Shown piece by piece: positions 10,055-22,000 of a stretch of 64,000 nucleotides of DNA; the stretch's first letter is position 1, and each line of letters starts with the position of its first letter. This DNA is from Sternotherus odoratus (Eukaryota; Chordata; Testudines; Kinosternidae): assembly GCA_032164245.1 (NCBI GenBank), contig JAVMKO010000022.1, positions 248,001-312,000 on the forward strand. Direction: 5' to 3'. Made by a program: the position numbers and the translations under genes. Under the pieces are notes generated by a model. It was not told the origin of the DNA. It did not search any database and worked only from the letters and a program-made list of their open reading frames with translations.

Positions 10055-13000
10055 CTTGGCGATGGGAACCGGGGGGGGGAGGGGAAGAGGCTTGGCGATG
10101 GGAACCGGGGGGGGGAGGGGAAGAGGCTTGGCGATGGGAACCGGGGGGGGGGGGAGAGAAGAGCGGCGCCGGGGGAGAAGAGAAGAGGCTTGGCGATGGG
10201 AACCGGGGGGGGGGGGGGGAAGAAGAAGAGAAGAGGCTTGGCGATGCGAACCGGGGGGGGGGGGAAGAAGAAGAGAAGAGGCTTGGCGATGCGAACCGGG
10301 GGGGGGGGGGAGAAGAAGAGAAGAGGCTTGGCGATGCGAACCGGGGGGGGGGAAGAATAAGAGAAGAGGCTTGGCGATGCGAACCGGGGGGGGGGGGGGG
10401 GAGGAGAAGAGGCTTGGCGATGCGAACCGGGGGGGGGGGGGAGAAGAAGAGAAGAGGCTTGGCGATGCGAACCGGGGGGGGGGGGGAGAAGAGAAGAGGC
10501 TTGGCGATGCGAACGGGTGGGGGGGAGAGAAGAGCGGGGCCGGGGGAGGAGAAGAGAAGAGGCTTGGCGATGCGAACCGGGGGGGGGGAGAGAAGAGCGG
10601 CGCCGGGGAGCAGAAGAGAAGAGGCTTGGCGATGCGAACCGGGAGGAGGGGAGAAGAAGAGAAGAGGCTTGGCGATGCGAACTGGGGGGGGGGGGAAGAG
10701 AAGAGCGGCGCCGGGGGAGGAGAAGAGAAGAGGCTTGGCGATGCGAACCAGGGGTGGGGGGGGGGGAAGAAGAAGAGAAGAGGCTTGGCGATGCGAACCG
10801 GGGGGGGGGGGGAGAAGAAGAGAAGAGGCTTGGCGATGCGAACTGGGGGAGGGGGGGGAGAAGAGCGGGGCCGGGGAGGAGAAGAGAAGCGGCTTGGCGA
10901 TGCGAACCGGGGGGGGGGGGGGAGAAGAAAAGAAGAGGCTTGTCGATGCGAACCGGGGTGGGGGAAGAAGAAGAGAAGAGGCTTGGCGATGCGAACCGGG
11001 GGGGGGGGGGAGAGAAGAGCGGGGGCCGGGGGAGGAGAAGAGAAGAGGCTTGGCGATGTGAACGGGGGGGGGGGGAGAACAGCGGGGCCGGGGGGGGGGA
11101 GAGAAGAAGAGAAGAGGCTTGGCGATGCGAACCGGGGGGGGGGGGGGAGAGAAAGCGGCGCCGGGGGAGAAGAGAAGAGGCTTGCCGATGCGAACCGGGG
11201 GGAGGGGGGGGAGGAGAAGAGGCTTGGCGATGCGAACCGGGGGGGGGGGGGGGGAGAGAAGAAGAGAAGAGGCTTGGTGATGGGAACCGGGGAGGGGGGG
11301 AAGAGAAGAGCGGCGCCGGAGGAGGAGAAGAGAAGAGGCTTGGAGATGCGAACCGGGGGGGGGGGAAGAGAAGAGCAGCGCCGGGGGAGGAGAAGAGAAG
11401 AGGCTTGGCGATGCGAACCGGGGTGGGGGAAGAAGAAGAGAAGAGGCTTGGCGATGCGAACCGGGGGCGGGGGGGAGAAGAGCGGGCCGGGGGAGGGAGG
11501 GGGAGAGAAGAGCGGGGCCGGGGGAGCAGAAGAGAAGAGGGTTGGCGATGCGAACTGGGGGGGGGGGGGGAGAGAGAGAAGAGCGGCGCCGGGGGAGCAG
11601 AAGAGAAGAGGCTTGGCGATGCGAACCGGGGGGGGGGGGGAGAAGAGGCTGGGCGATGCGAACGGGTGGGGGGGAGAGAAGAGCGGGGCCGGGGGAGGAG
11701 AAGAGAAGAGGCTTGGCGATGCGAACCGGGGGGGGGGGAGAGAAGAGCGGCGCCGGGGGAGGAGAAGAGAAGATGCTTGGCGATGCGAACCGGGGGGGGG
11801 GGAAGAGAAGAGCAGCGCCGGGGGAGGAGAAGAGAAGAGGCTTGGCGATGCGAACCGGGGTGGGGGAAGAAGAAGAGAAGAGGCTTGGCGATGCGAACTG
11901 GGGGAGGGGGGGGAGAAAAGCGGAGCCGGGGGAGGAGAAGAGAAGCGGCTTGGCGATGCTAACCGGGGGGGGGGGGGGGGGGAGAAGAAAAGAAGAGGCT
12001 TGTCGATGCGAACCGGGGTGGGGAAGAAGAAGAGAAGAGGCTTGGCGATGCGAACCGGGGGGGGGGGAGAGAAGAGCGGGGCCGGGGGAGGAGAAGAGAA
12101 GAGGCTTGGCGATGTGAACGGGGGGGGGGAGAACAGCGGGCCGGGGGGGGGGGGAGAGAAGAAGAGAAGAGGCTTGGCGATGCGAACCGGGGGGGGGGGG
12201 AGAGAAAGCGGCGCCGGGGGAGAAGAGAAGAGGCTTGCCGATGCGAACCGGGGGGGAGGGGGGGGAGGAGAAGAGGCTTGGCGATGCGAACCGGGGGGGG
12301 GGGGAGAGAAGAAGAGAAGAGGCTTGGCGATGGGAACCGGGGGGGGGGGGGGGAAGAGAAGAGCGGCGCCGGAGGAGGAGAAGAGCTTGGAGATGCGAAC
12401 CGGGGGGGGCGGAAGAGAAGAGCAGCGCCGGGGGAGGAGAAGAGAAGAGGCTTGGCGATGCGAACCGGGGTGGGGGAAGAAGAAGAGAAGAGGCTTGGCG
12501 ATGCGAACCGGGGGGCGGGGGGGAGAAGAGCGGGGCCGGGGAGGGAGGGGAGAGAAGAGCGGGGCCGGGGGAGCAGAAGAGAAGAGGCTTGGCGATGCGA
12601 ACCGGGGGGGGGGGGAGAGAGAAGAGCGGGCCGGGGGAGGAGAAGAGAAGAGGCTTGGCGATGCGAACCGGGGGGGAGGGGGAGAAGAGGCTTGGCGATG
12701 CGAACGGGTGGGGGGGAGAGAAGAGCGGGGCCGGGGAGGAGAAGTGAAGAGGCTTGGCGATGCGAACCGGGGGAGGGGGGGGAGAGAAGAGCGGGGGGGA
12801 AGAAGACAAGAGGCTTGGCGATGCGAACCGGGAGGGGGGGGGAAGAAGAAGAGAAGAGGCTTGGCGATGCGAACCGGGGAGGGGGGGGACAAGAGCGGGG
12901 CCGGGGAGGAGAAGAGAAGAGGCTTGGCGATGCGAACCGGGGGGGGGGGAGAGAAGAGCGGCGCCGGGGGAGGAGAAGAGAAGAGGCTTGGCGATGCGAA

Positions 13001-16000
13001 CCGGGGTGGGGGAAGAAGAAGAGAAGAGGCTTGGCGATGCGAACGGGGGGGGCAGAGAAGAGTGGGGCCGGAGGAGGAGAAGAGAAGAGGCTTGGCGATG
13101 CGAACCGGGGGGGGAGGGGGAGAAGAAGAGAAAAGGCTTGGCGATGCGAACGGGGGGGGGGGGGAGAAGAAGAGAGAAGAGGCTTGGCGATGCGAACTGG
13201 GGGGGGGGGGGAGAGAAGAGCGGCGCCGGGCGAGAAGAAGAGAAGAGGCTTGGCGATGCGAACGGGGGGGGGGGGAAGAGAAGAGCGGCGCCGGGGGAGG
13301 AGAAGAGAAGAGGCTTGGCGATGCGAACCGGGGGGGGGGGGGGAGAGAAGAGCGGGGCCGGGGGAGGAGAAGAGAAGCGGCTTGGCGATGCGAACGGGGG
13401 GGGGGGAAGAAGAAAACAAGAGGCTTGGCGATGCGAACCGGGGGGGGGAAGAAGAAGAGCGGCGCCGGGGGAGGAGAAGAGAAGAGGCTTCGCGATGCGA
13501 ACCGGGGAAGGAGAGAAGAGCGGGGCCGGGGAGGAGAAGAGAAGAGGCTTGGCGATGCGAACCGGGGGGGGGGGGGGAGAGAAGAGCGGGGCCAGGGGAG
13601 GAGAAGAGAAGAGGCTTGGCGATGTGAACGGGGGGGGGGAGAAGAGAGGGGCCGGGGGGGGGGAGAGAAGAGCGGCGCCGGGGGAGGAGAAGAGAAGAGG
13701 CTTGGTGATGCGAAACGGGGCGGGGGAAGAAGAAGAGAAGAGGCTTGGCGATGCGAACCGGGGGGGGGGGAGAGAAGAGCGGGGCCGGGGGAGGAGAAGA
13801 GAAGAGGCTTGGCGATGCGAACCGGGGGGGGGGGGGAGAGAAGAGCGGGGCCGGGGGAGGAGAAGACAAGAGGCTTGGCGATGTGAACGGGGGGGGGGGG
13901 GAGAAGAAAAGAAGAGGCTTGTCGATGCGAACCGGGGGTGGGGGGGAAGAAGAAGAAAAGAGGCTTGGCGATGCGAACCGGGGGGGGGAGAGAAGAGCGG
14001 CGCCGGGGAGGAGAAGAGAAGAGGCCTGGCGATGCGAACCGGGGGGGGGGGGGGAGGAAGAAGAGGAGAAGAGGCCTTGGCGATGCGAACCTGGGGGGGG
14101 GGGGAAGAAGAAGAGAAGAGGCTTGGCGATGCGAACCGGGGGGGGGCGGGAAGGAGAAGAGGCTTGGCGATGCGAACCGGGGGGGGGGGGAAGAAGAAGA
14201 GAAGAGGCTTGGCGATGCGAACCGGGGGGGGGGGGGAGACAAGAGCGGGGCCGGGGGAGGAGAGAGAAGAGGCTTGGCGATGCGAACCGGGGGGGGCGGC
14301 GGAGAAGAAGAGAAGAGGCTTGGCGATGCGAACCGGGGGGGGGGGGAAAGAAGAAGAGAAGAGGCTTGGCGATGCGAACCGGGGGGGGGGAAGAAGAAGA
14401 GAAGAGGCTTGGCGATGCGAACCGAGAGGGGGAAGAGAAGAGCGGCGCCGGAGGAGGAGAAGAGAAGAGGCTTGGCGATGCAAACGGGGGAGGGGGGGGA
14501 GAAGAGCGGGGCCGGGGGAGGAGAAGAGAAGAGGCTTGGCGATGTGAACGGGGGGGGGGAGAAGAGCGGGGGAGGGGGGGAGAGAAGAGAAGAGGCTTGG
14601 CGATGCGAACCAGGGGAGGGGGTGGAGAGAAGAGCGGGGAGGGGAGAAGAGAAGAGGCTTGGCGATGCGAACCGGGGGGGGGGGGAAGAAGAGAGAAGAG
14701 GCTTGGCAATGCGAAACGGGGGGGGGGGAAGAAGAAGAGAAGAGGCTTGGCGATGCGAACCGGGGGGGGGGGAGAGAGAAGAGCGGGGCCGGGGGAGGAG
14801 AAGAGAAGAGGCTTGGCGATGCGAACCGGGGGGGGGGGGAGAGAAGAGCGGCGCCGGGGGAGGAGAAGAGAAGAGGCTTGGCGATGCGAACCGGGGGGGG
14901 GGGGAGAGAAGAGCGGGCCGGGGGAGGAGAAGAGAAGAGGCTTGGCGATGCAAACCGGGGGGGGGGGGAGAGAAGAGCGGCGCCGGGGGAGGAGAAGAGA
15001 AGAGGCTTGGCGATGCGAACCGGGGGGGAGGGGGAGAGAAGACCGGCGCGGGGGAGGAGAAGAGAAGAGGCTTGGCGATGCAAACGGGGGAGGGGGGAGA
15101 AGAGCGGGGCCGGGGGAGGAGAAGAGAAGAGGCTTGGCGATGTGAACCGGGGGAGGGGGGGGAGAGAAGAGCGGGAGGGGGGAGAAGACAAGAGGCTTGG
15201 CGATGCGAACCGGGAGGGGGGGGGGAAGAAGAAGAGAAGAGGCTTGGCGATGCGAACCGGGGGGGGGGAGACAAGAGCGGGGCCGGGGAGGGAGAAGAGA
15301 AGAGGCTTGGCGATGCGAACCGGGGGTGGGGGGGGGAGAGAAGAGCGGCACCGGGGGAGGAGAAGAGAAGAGGCTTGGCGATGCGAACCGGGGTGGGGGA
15401 AGAAGAAGAGAAGAGGCTTGGCGATGCGAACGGGGGGGGGGAGAGAAGAGCGGGGCCGGGGGAGGAGAAGAGAAGAGGCTTGGCGATGCAAACGGGGGAG
15501 GGGGGGAGAAGAGCGGGGCCGGGGAGAAGAGAAGAGGCTTGGCGATGTGAAGGGGGGGGGAGAGAAGAGCGGGGGAGGGGAGGGAGAGAAGAGAAGAGGC
15601 TTGGCGATGCGAACCAGGGGAGGGAAGGGAGAGAGAAGAGTGGGGGGGGGAGAAGAGAAGAGGCTTGGCGATGCGAATCGGGGGGGGGGGAAGAAGAAGA
15701 GAAGAGGCTTGGCAATGCGAACCGGGGGGGGGGGAAGAAGAAGAGAAGAGGCTTGGCGATGCGAACCGGGGGGGGGGGGAGAGAAGAGCGGGGCCGGGGG
15801 AGGAGAAGAGAAGAGGCTTGGCGATGCGAACCGGGGGCGGGGGGGGAGAGAAGAGCGGCGCCGGGGGAGGAGAAGAGAAGAGGCTTGGCGATGCGAACCG
15901 GGGTGGGGGGGGGGAAGGAGAAGAGAAGAGGCTTGGCGATGCGAACCGGGGGGGGGGGAGAAGAAGAGAAGAGGCTTGGCGATGCGAACGGGGGGGGTGG

Positions 16001-19000
16001 GGAGAGAAGAGCGGGGCCGGGGGAGGAGAAGAGAAGAGGCTTGGCGATGCGAACCGGGGGGGGGGGGGAGAAGAAGAGAAGAGGCTTGGCGATGCGAACC
16101 GGGGGGGGGGGGAAGAAGAAGAGAAGAGGCTTGGCGATGCGAACCGGAGGGGGAAGAGAAGAGCGGCGCCGGGGGAGGAGAAGAGAAGAGGCTTGGCGAT
16201 GTGAACGGGGGGGGGAGGGAGAGAAGAGCGGGGGAGGGGGGGGAGAGAAGAGCGGGGGAGGGGGGGAGAGAAGAGAAGAGGCTTGGCGATGCGAACCAGG
16301 GGAGGGGGTGGAGAGAAGAGCGGGGAGGGGAGAAGAGAAGAGGCTTGGCGATGCGAACCGGGGGGGGGGAAGAAGAAGAGAAGAGGCTTGGCGATGCGAA
16401 CGGGGGGGGGGAGAGAAGAGCGGGGCCGGGGGAGGAGAAGAGAAGAGGCTTGGCGATGCAAACGGGGAGGGGGGGAGAAGAGCGGGGCCGGGGGAGAAGA
16501 GAAGAGGCTTGGCGATGTGAAGGGGGGGGGAGAGAAGAGCGGGGGAGGGGAGGGAGAGAAGAGAAGAGGCTTGGCGATGCGAACCAGGGGAGGGAAGGGA
16601 GAGAGAAGAGTGGGGGGGGGAGAAGAGAAGAGGCTTGGCGATGCGAATCGGGGGGGGGGAAGAAGAAGAGAAGAGGCTTGGCAATGCGAACCGGGGGGGG
16701 GGGGAAGAAGAAGAGAAGAGGCTTGGCGATGCGAACCGGGGGGGGGGGGAGAGAAGAGCGGGGCCGGGGGAGGAGAAGAGAAGAGGCTTGGCGATGCGAA
16801 CCGGGGGGGGGGGGAGAGAAGAGCGGGGGAGGGGGGGGAGAGAAGAGCGGGGGAGGGGGGGAGAGAAGAGAAGAGGCTTGGCGATGCGAACCAGGGGAGG
16901 GGGTGAAGAGCGGGGAGGGGAGAAGAGAAGAGGCTTGGCGATGCGAACCGGGGGGGGGGGGGGAAGAAGAAGAGAAGAGGCTTGGCAATGCGAAACGGGG
17001 GGGGGGGGGAAGAATAAGAGAAGAGGCTTGGCGATGCGAACCGGGGGGGGGGGGGGAGAGAAGAGCGGGGCCGGGGGAGGAGAAGAGAAGAGGCTTGGCG
17101 ATGCGAACCGGGGGGGGGGGGAGAGAAGAGCGGCGCCGGGGGAGGAGAAGAGAAGAGGCTTGGCGATGCGAACCGGGGGGGGGGGGGAGAAGAAGAGAAG
17201 AGGCTTGGCGATGCGAACCGGGGGGGGGGGGAAGAAGAGAAGAGGCTTGGCGATGCGAACCGGGGGGGGGGGGAGAGAAGAGCGCGGCCGGGGGAGGAGA
17301 AGAGAAGAGGCTTGGCGATGTGAACGGGGGGGGGGAGAAGAGCGGGGCGGGGGGGGAAGATAAGAGCGGCGTCGGGAGAGGAGAAGAGAAGAGGCTTGAC
17401 GATGCGAACCGGGGGGGGGGGGGGAGAAGAAGAGAAGAGGCTTGGCGATGCGAACCGGCGGGGGGGGGGAGAGAAGAGCGGGGACCGGGGGAGGAGAAGA
17501 GAAGAGGCTTGGCGATGTGAACGGGGGGGGGGGAAGAGAAGAGCGGGGAGGGGGGGAAGAGAAGAGCGGGGGAGGGGGGGAGAGAAGAGAAGAGCTTGGC
17601 GATGCGAACCGGGGGGGGGGGGGGAGAAGAAGAGAAGAGGCTTGGCGATGCGAACCGGGGGCGGGGGGAAGAAGAAGAGAAGAGGCTTGGCGATGCGAAC
17701 CGGGGGGGGGGGAGGAGAGAAGAGCGGCGCCGGGGAAGGAGAAGAGAAGAGGCTTGGCGATGCGAACCGGGGGGGGGGGGGAAGAGAAGAGCGGCGCCGG
17801 GGGAGGAGAAGAGGCTTGGCGATGTGAACGGGGGGGGGGGAGAAGAGCGGGGCCGGGGGGGGGGGAGATAAGAGCGGCGCCGGGAGAGAAGAGAAGAGGC
17901 TTGGCCATGCGAACCGGGGGGGGGGGGGGGGGAGAAGAAGAGAAGAGGCTTGCCGATCCGAACCGGCGGGGGGGGGTGGAGAGAAGAGCGGGGCCGGGGG
18001 AGGAGAAGAGAAGAGGCTTGGTGATGCGAACCGGCGGGGGGGGGGGAGAGAAGAGCGGGGCCGGGGGAGGAGAAGAGAAGAGGCTTGGCGATGTGAACGG
18101 GGGGGGGGGGAAGAGAAGAGCGGGGGAGGGGGAGAGAGAAGAGTGGGGGGGGGAGAAGAGAAGAGGCTTGGCGATGCGAATCGGGGGGGGGGAAGAAGAA
18201 GAGAAGAGGCTTGGCGATGCGAACCGGGGGGGGGGGGAGAGAAGAGCGGGGCCGGGGGAGGAGAAGAGAAGAGGCTTGGCGATGCGAACCGGGGGCGGGG
18301 GGGGAGAGAAGAGCGGCGCCGGGGGAGGAGAAGAGAAGAGGCTTGGCGATGCGAACCGGGGTGGGGGGGGGAAGGAGAAGAGAAGAGGCTTGGCGATGCG
18401 AACCGGGGGGGGGGGAGAAGAAGAGAAGAGGCTTGGCGATGCGAACGGGGGGGGTGGGGAGAGAAGAGCGGGGCCGGGGGAGGAGAAGAGAAGAGGCTTG
18501 GCGATGCGAACCGGGGGGGGGGGGGGAGAAGAAGAGAAGAGGCTTGGCGATGCGAACCGGGGGGGGGGGGGGGAAGAAGAAGAGAAGAGGCTTGGCGATG
18601 CGAACCGGGAGGGGAAGAGAAGAGCGGCGCCGGGGGAGAAGAAGAGAAGAGGCTTGGCGATGTGATCGGGGGGGGGAGGGAGAGAAGAGCGGGGGAGGGG
18701 GGGGAGAGAAGAGCGGGGGAGGGGGGGAGAGAAGAGAAGAGGCTTGGCGATGCGAACCAGGGGAGGGGGTGGAGAGAAGAGCGGGGAGGGGAGAAGAGAA
18801 GAGGCTTGGCGATGCGAACGGGGGGGGGGGGAAGAAGAAGAGAAGAGGCTTGGCAATGCGAAACGGGGGGGGGGGGGGGAAGAATAAGAGAAGAGGCTTG
18901 GCGATGCGAACCGGGGGGAGGGGGAGGGAGAAGACCGGCGCCGGGGGAGGAGAAGAGAAGAGGCTTGGCGATGCAAACGGGGGAGGGGGGAGAAGAGCGG

Positions 19001-22000
19001 GGCCGGGGAGGAGAAGAGAAGAGGCTTGGCGATGTGAACCGGGGGAGGGGGGGGAGAGAAGAGCGGGGGGGGGAGAAGACAAGAGGCTTGGCGATGCGAA
19101 CCGGGAGGGGGGGGGAAGAAGAAGAGAAGAGGCTTGGCGATGCGAACCGGGGGGGGGGAGAGAAGAGCGGGGCCGGGGGAGGAGAAGAGAAGAGGCTTCG
19201 CGATGCGAACCGGGGGGGGGGGGGGAGAGAAGAGCGGCGCCGGGGGAGGAGAAGAGAAGAGGCTTGGCGATGCGAACCGGGGGGGGGAAGAAGAAGAGAA
19301 GAGGCTTGGCGATGCGAACGGGGGGGGAGAGAAGAGCGGGGCCGGGGGAGGAGAAGAGAAGAGGCTTGGCGATTCGAACCGGGGGGGGAGGGGGAGAAGA
19401 AGAGAAAAGGCTTGGCGATGCGAACCGGGGGGGGGGGGGAGAAGAAGAGAAGAGGCTTGGCGATGCGAACTGGGGGGGGGGGGGAGAGAAGAGCGGCGCC
19501 GGGCGAGGAGAAGAGAAGAGGCTTGGCGATGCGAACCGGGGGGGGGGGGGGAGAAGAAGAGAAGAGGCTTGGCGATGCGAACCGGGGGGGGGGGAAGAAG
19601 AAGAGAAGAGGCTTGGCAATGCGAACGGGGGGGGGGAAGAGAAGAGCGGCGCCGGGGGAAGAGAAGAGAAGAGGCTTGGCGATGCGAACCGGGGGGGGGG
19701 GGGAGAGAAGAGCGGGGCCGGGGGAGGAGAAGAGAAGCGGCTTGGCGATGCGAACGGGGGGGGGCAAGAAGAAAACAAGAGGCTTGGCGATGCGAACCGG
19801 GGGGGGGGGGAAGAAGAAGAGAAGAGGCTTGGTGATGCGAACCGAGGGGGGGGGAAGAGAAGAGCGGCGCCGGGGGAGGAGAAGAGAAGAGGCTTGGCGA
19901 TGCGAACGGGGGGGGGGGAGAAAAGAGCGGGGCCGGGGGAGGAGAAGAGAAGAGGCTTGGCGATGTGAACGGGGGGGGGGGGAGAAGAGCGGGGCCGGGG
20001 GGGGGGGGGAGAGAAGAGCGGCGCCGGGGGAGGAGAAGAGAAGAGGCTTGGCGATGCAAACGGGGGAGGGGGGGGGAGAAGAGCGGGGCCGGGGGAGAAG
20101 AGAAGAGGCTTGGCGATGTGAAGGGGGGGGGAGAGAAGAGCGGGGGAGGGGAGGGAGAGAAGAGAAGAGGCTTGGCGATGCGAACCAGGGGAGGGAAGGG
20201 AGAGAGAAGAGTGGGGGGGGGGAGAAGAGAAGATGCTTGGCGATGCGAATCGGGGGGGGGAAGAAGAAGAGAAGAGGCTTGGCAATGCGAACCGGGGGGG
20301 GGGGGGAAGAAGAAGAGAAGAGGCTTGGCGATGCGAACCGGGGGGGGGGGGGAGAGAAGAGCGGGGCCGGGGGAGGAGAAGAGAAGAGGCTTGGCGATGC
20401 GAACCGGGGGGGGGGGGAGAAGAAGAGAAGAGGCTTGGCGATGCGAACCGGGGGGGGGGGGGAAAGAAGAAGAGAAGAGGCTTGGCGATGCGAACCGGGA
20501 GGGGGAAGAGAAGAGCGGCGCCGGGGGAGGAGAAGAGAAGAGGCTTGGCGATGTGAACGGGGGGGGGGGGGAGAGAAGAGCGGGGGAGGGGGGGGAGAGA
20601 AGAGCGGGGGAGGGGGGGAGAGAAGAGAAGAGGCTTGGCGATGCGAACCAGGGGAGGGGGTGAAGAGCGGGGAGGGGAGAAGAGAAGAGGCTTGGCGATG
20701 CGAACCGGGGGGGGGGGGGAAGAAGAAGAGAAGAGGCTTGGCAATGCGAAACGGGGGGGGGGGGGGAAGAATAAGAGAAGAGGCTTGGCGATGTGAACCG
20801 GGGGGGGGGGGGAGAGAAGAGCGGGGCCGGGGGAGGAGAAGAGAAGAGGCTTGGCGATGCGAACCGGGGGGGGGGGGAGAGAAGAGCGGCGCCGGGGGAG
20901 GAGAAGAGAAGAGGCTTGGCGATGCGAACCGGGGGGGGGGGGGGAGAAGAAGAGAAGAGGCTTGGCGATGCGAACCGGGGGGGGAAGAAGAGAAGAGGCT
21001 TGGCGATGCGAACCGGGGGGGGGGGAGAGAAGAGCGGGGCCGGGGGAGGAGAAGAGAAGAGGCTTGGCGATGTGAACGGGGGGGGGGAGAAGAGCGGGGC
21101 CGGGGGGGGGAAGATAAGAGCGGCGTCGGGAGAGGAGAAGAGAAGAGGCTTGACGATGCGAACCGGGGGGGGGGGGGAGAAGAAGAGAAGAGGCTTGGCG
21201 ATGCGAACCGGCGGGGGGGGGGAGAGAAGAGCGGGACCGGGGGAGGAGAAGAGAAGAGGCTTGGCGATGTGAACGGGGGGGGGGGGGAAGAGAAGAGCGG
21301 GGGAGGGGGGGAGAGAAGAGAAGAGGCTTGGCGATGCGAACCGGGGGGGGGGGGGGGAGAAGAAGAGAAGAGGCTTGGCGATGCGAACCGGGGGCGGGGG
21401 GAAGAAGAAGAGAAGAGGCTTGGCGATGCGAACCGGGGGGGGGGGAGGAGAGAAGAGCGGCGCCGGGGAAGGAGAAGAGAAGAGGCTTGGCGATGCGAAC
21501 CGGGGGGGGGGGGGAAGAGAAGAGCGGCGCCGGGGGAGGAGAAGAGAAGAGGCTTGGCGATGTGAACGGGGGGGGGGAGAAGAGCGGGGCCGGGGGGGGG
21601 GGAGATAAGAGCGGCGCCGGGAGAGAAGAGAAGAGGCTTGGCCATGCGAACCGGGGGGGGGGGGGGGAGAAGAAGAGAAGAGGCTTGCCGATGCGAACCG
21701 GCGGGGGGGGGGGTGGAGAGAAGAGCGGGGCCGGGGGAGGAGAAGAGAAGAGGCTTGGTGATGCGAACCGGCGGGGGGGGGGAGAGAAGAGCGGGGCCGG
21801 GGGAGGAGAAGAGAAGAGGCTTGGCGATGTGAACGGGGGGGGGGGAAGAGAAGAGCGGGGGAGGGGAGAGAGAAGAGTGGGGGGGGGAGAAGAGAAGAGG
21901 CTTGGCGATGCGAATCGGGGGGGGGGGGAAGAAGAAGAGAAGAGGCTTGGCAATGCGAACCGGGGGGGGGGGGAAGAAGAAGAGAAGAGGCTTGGCGATG

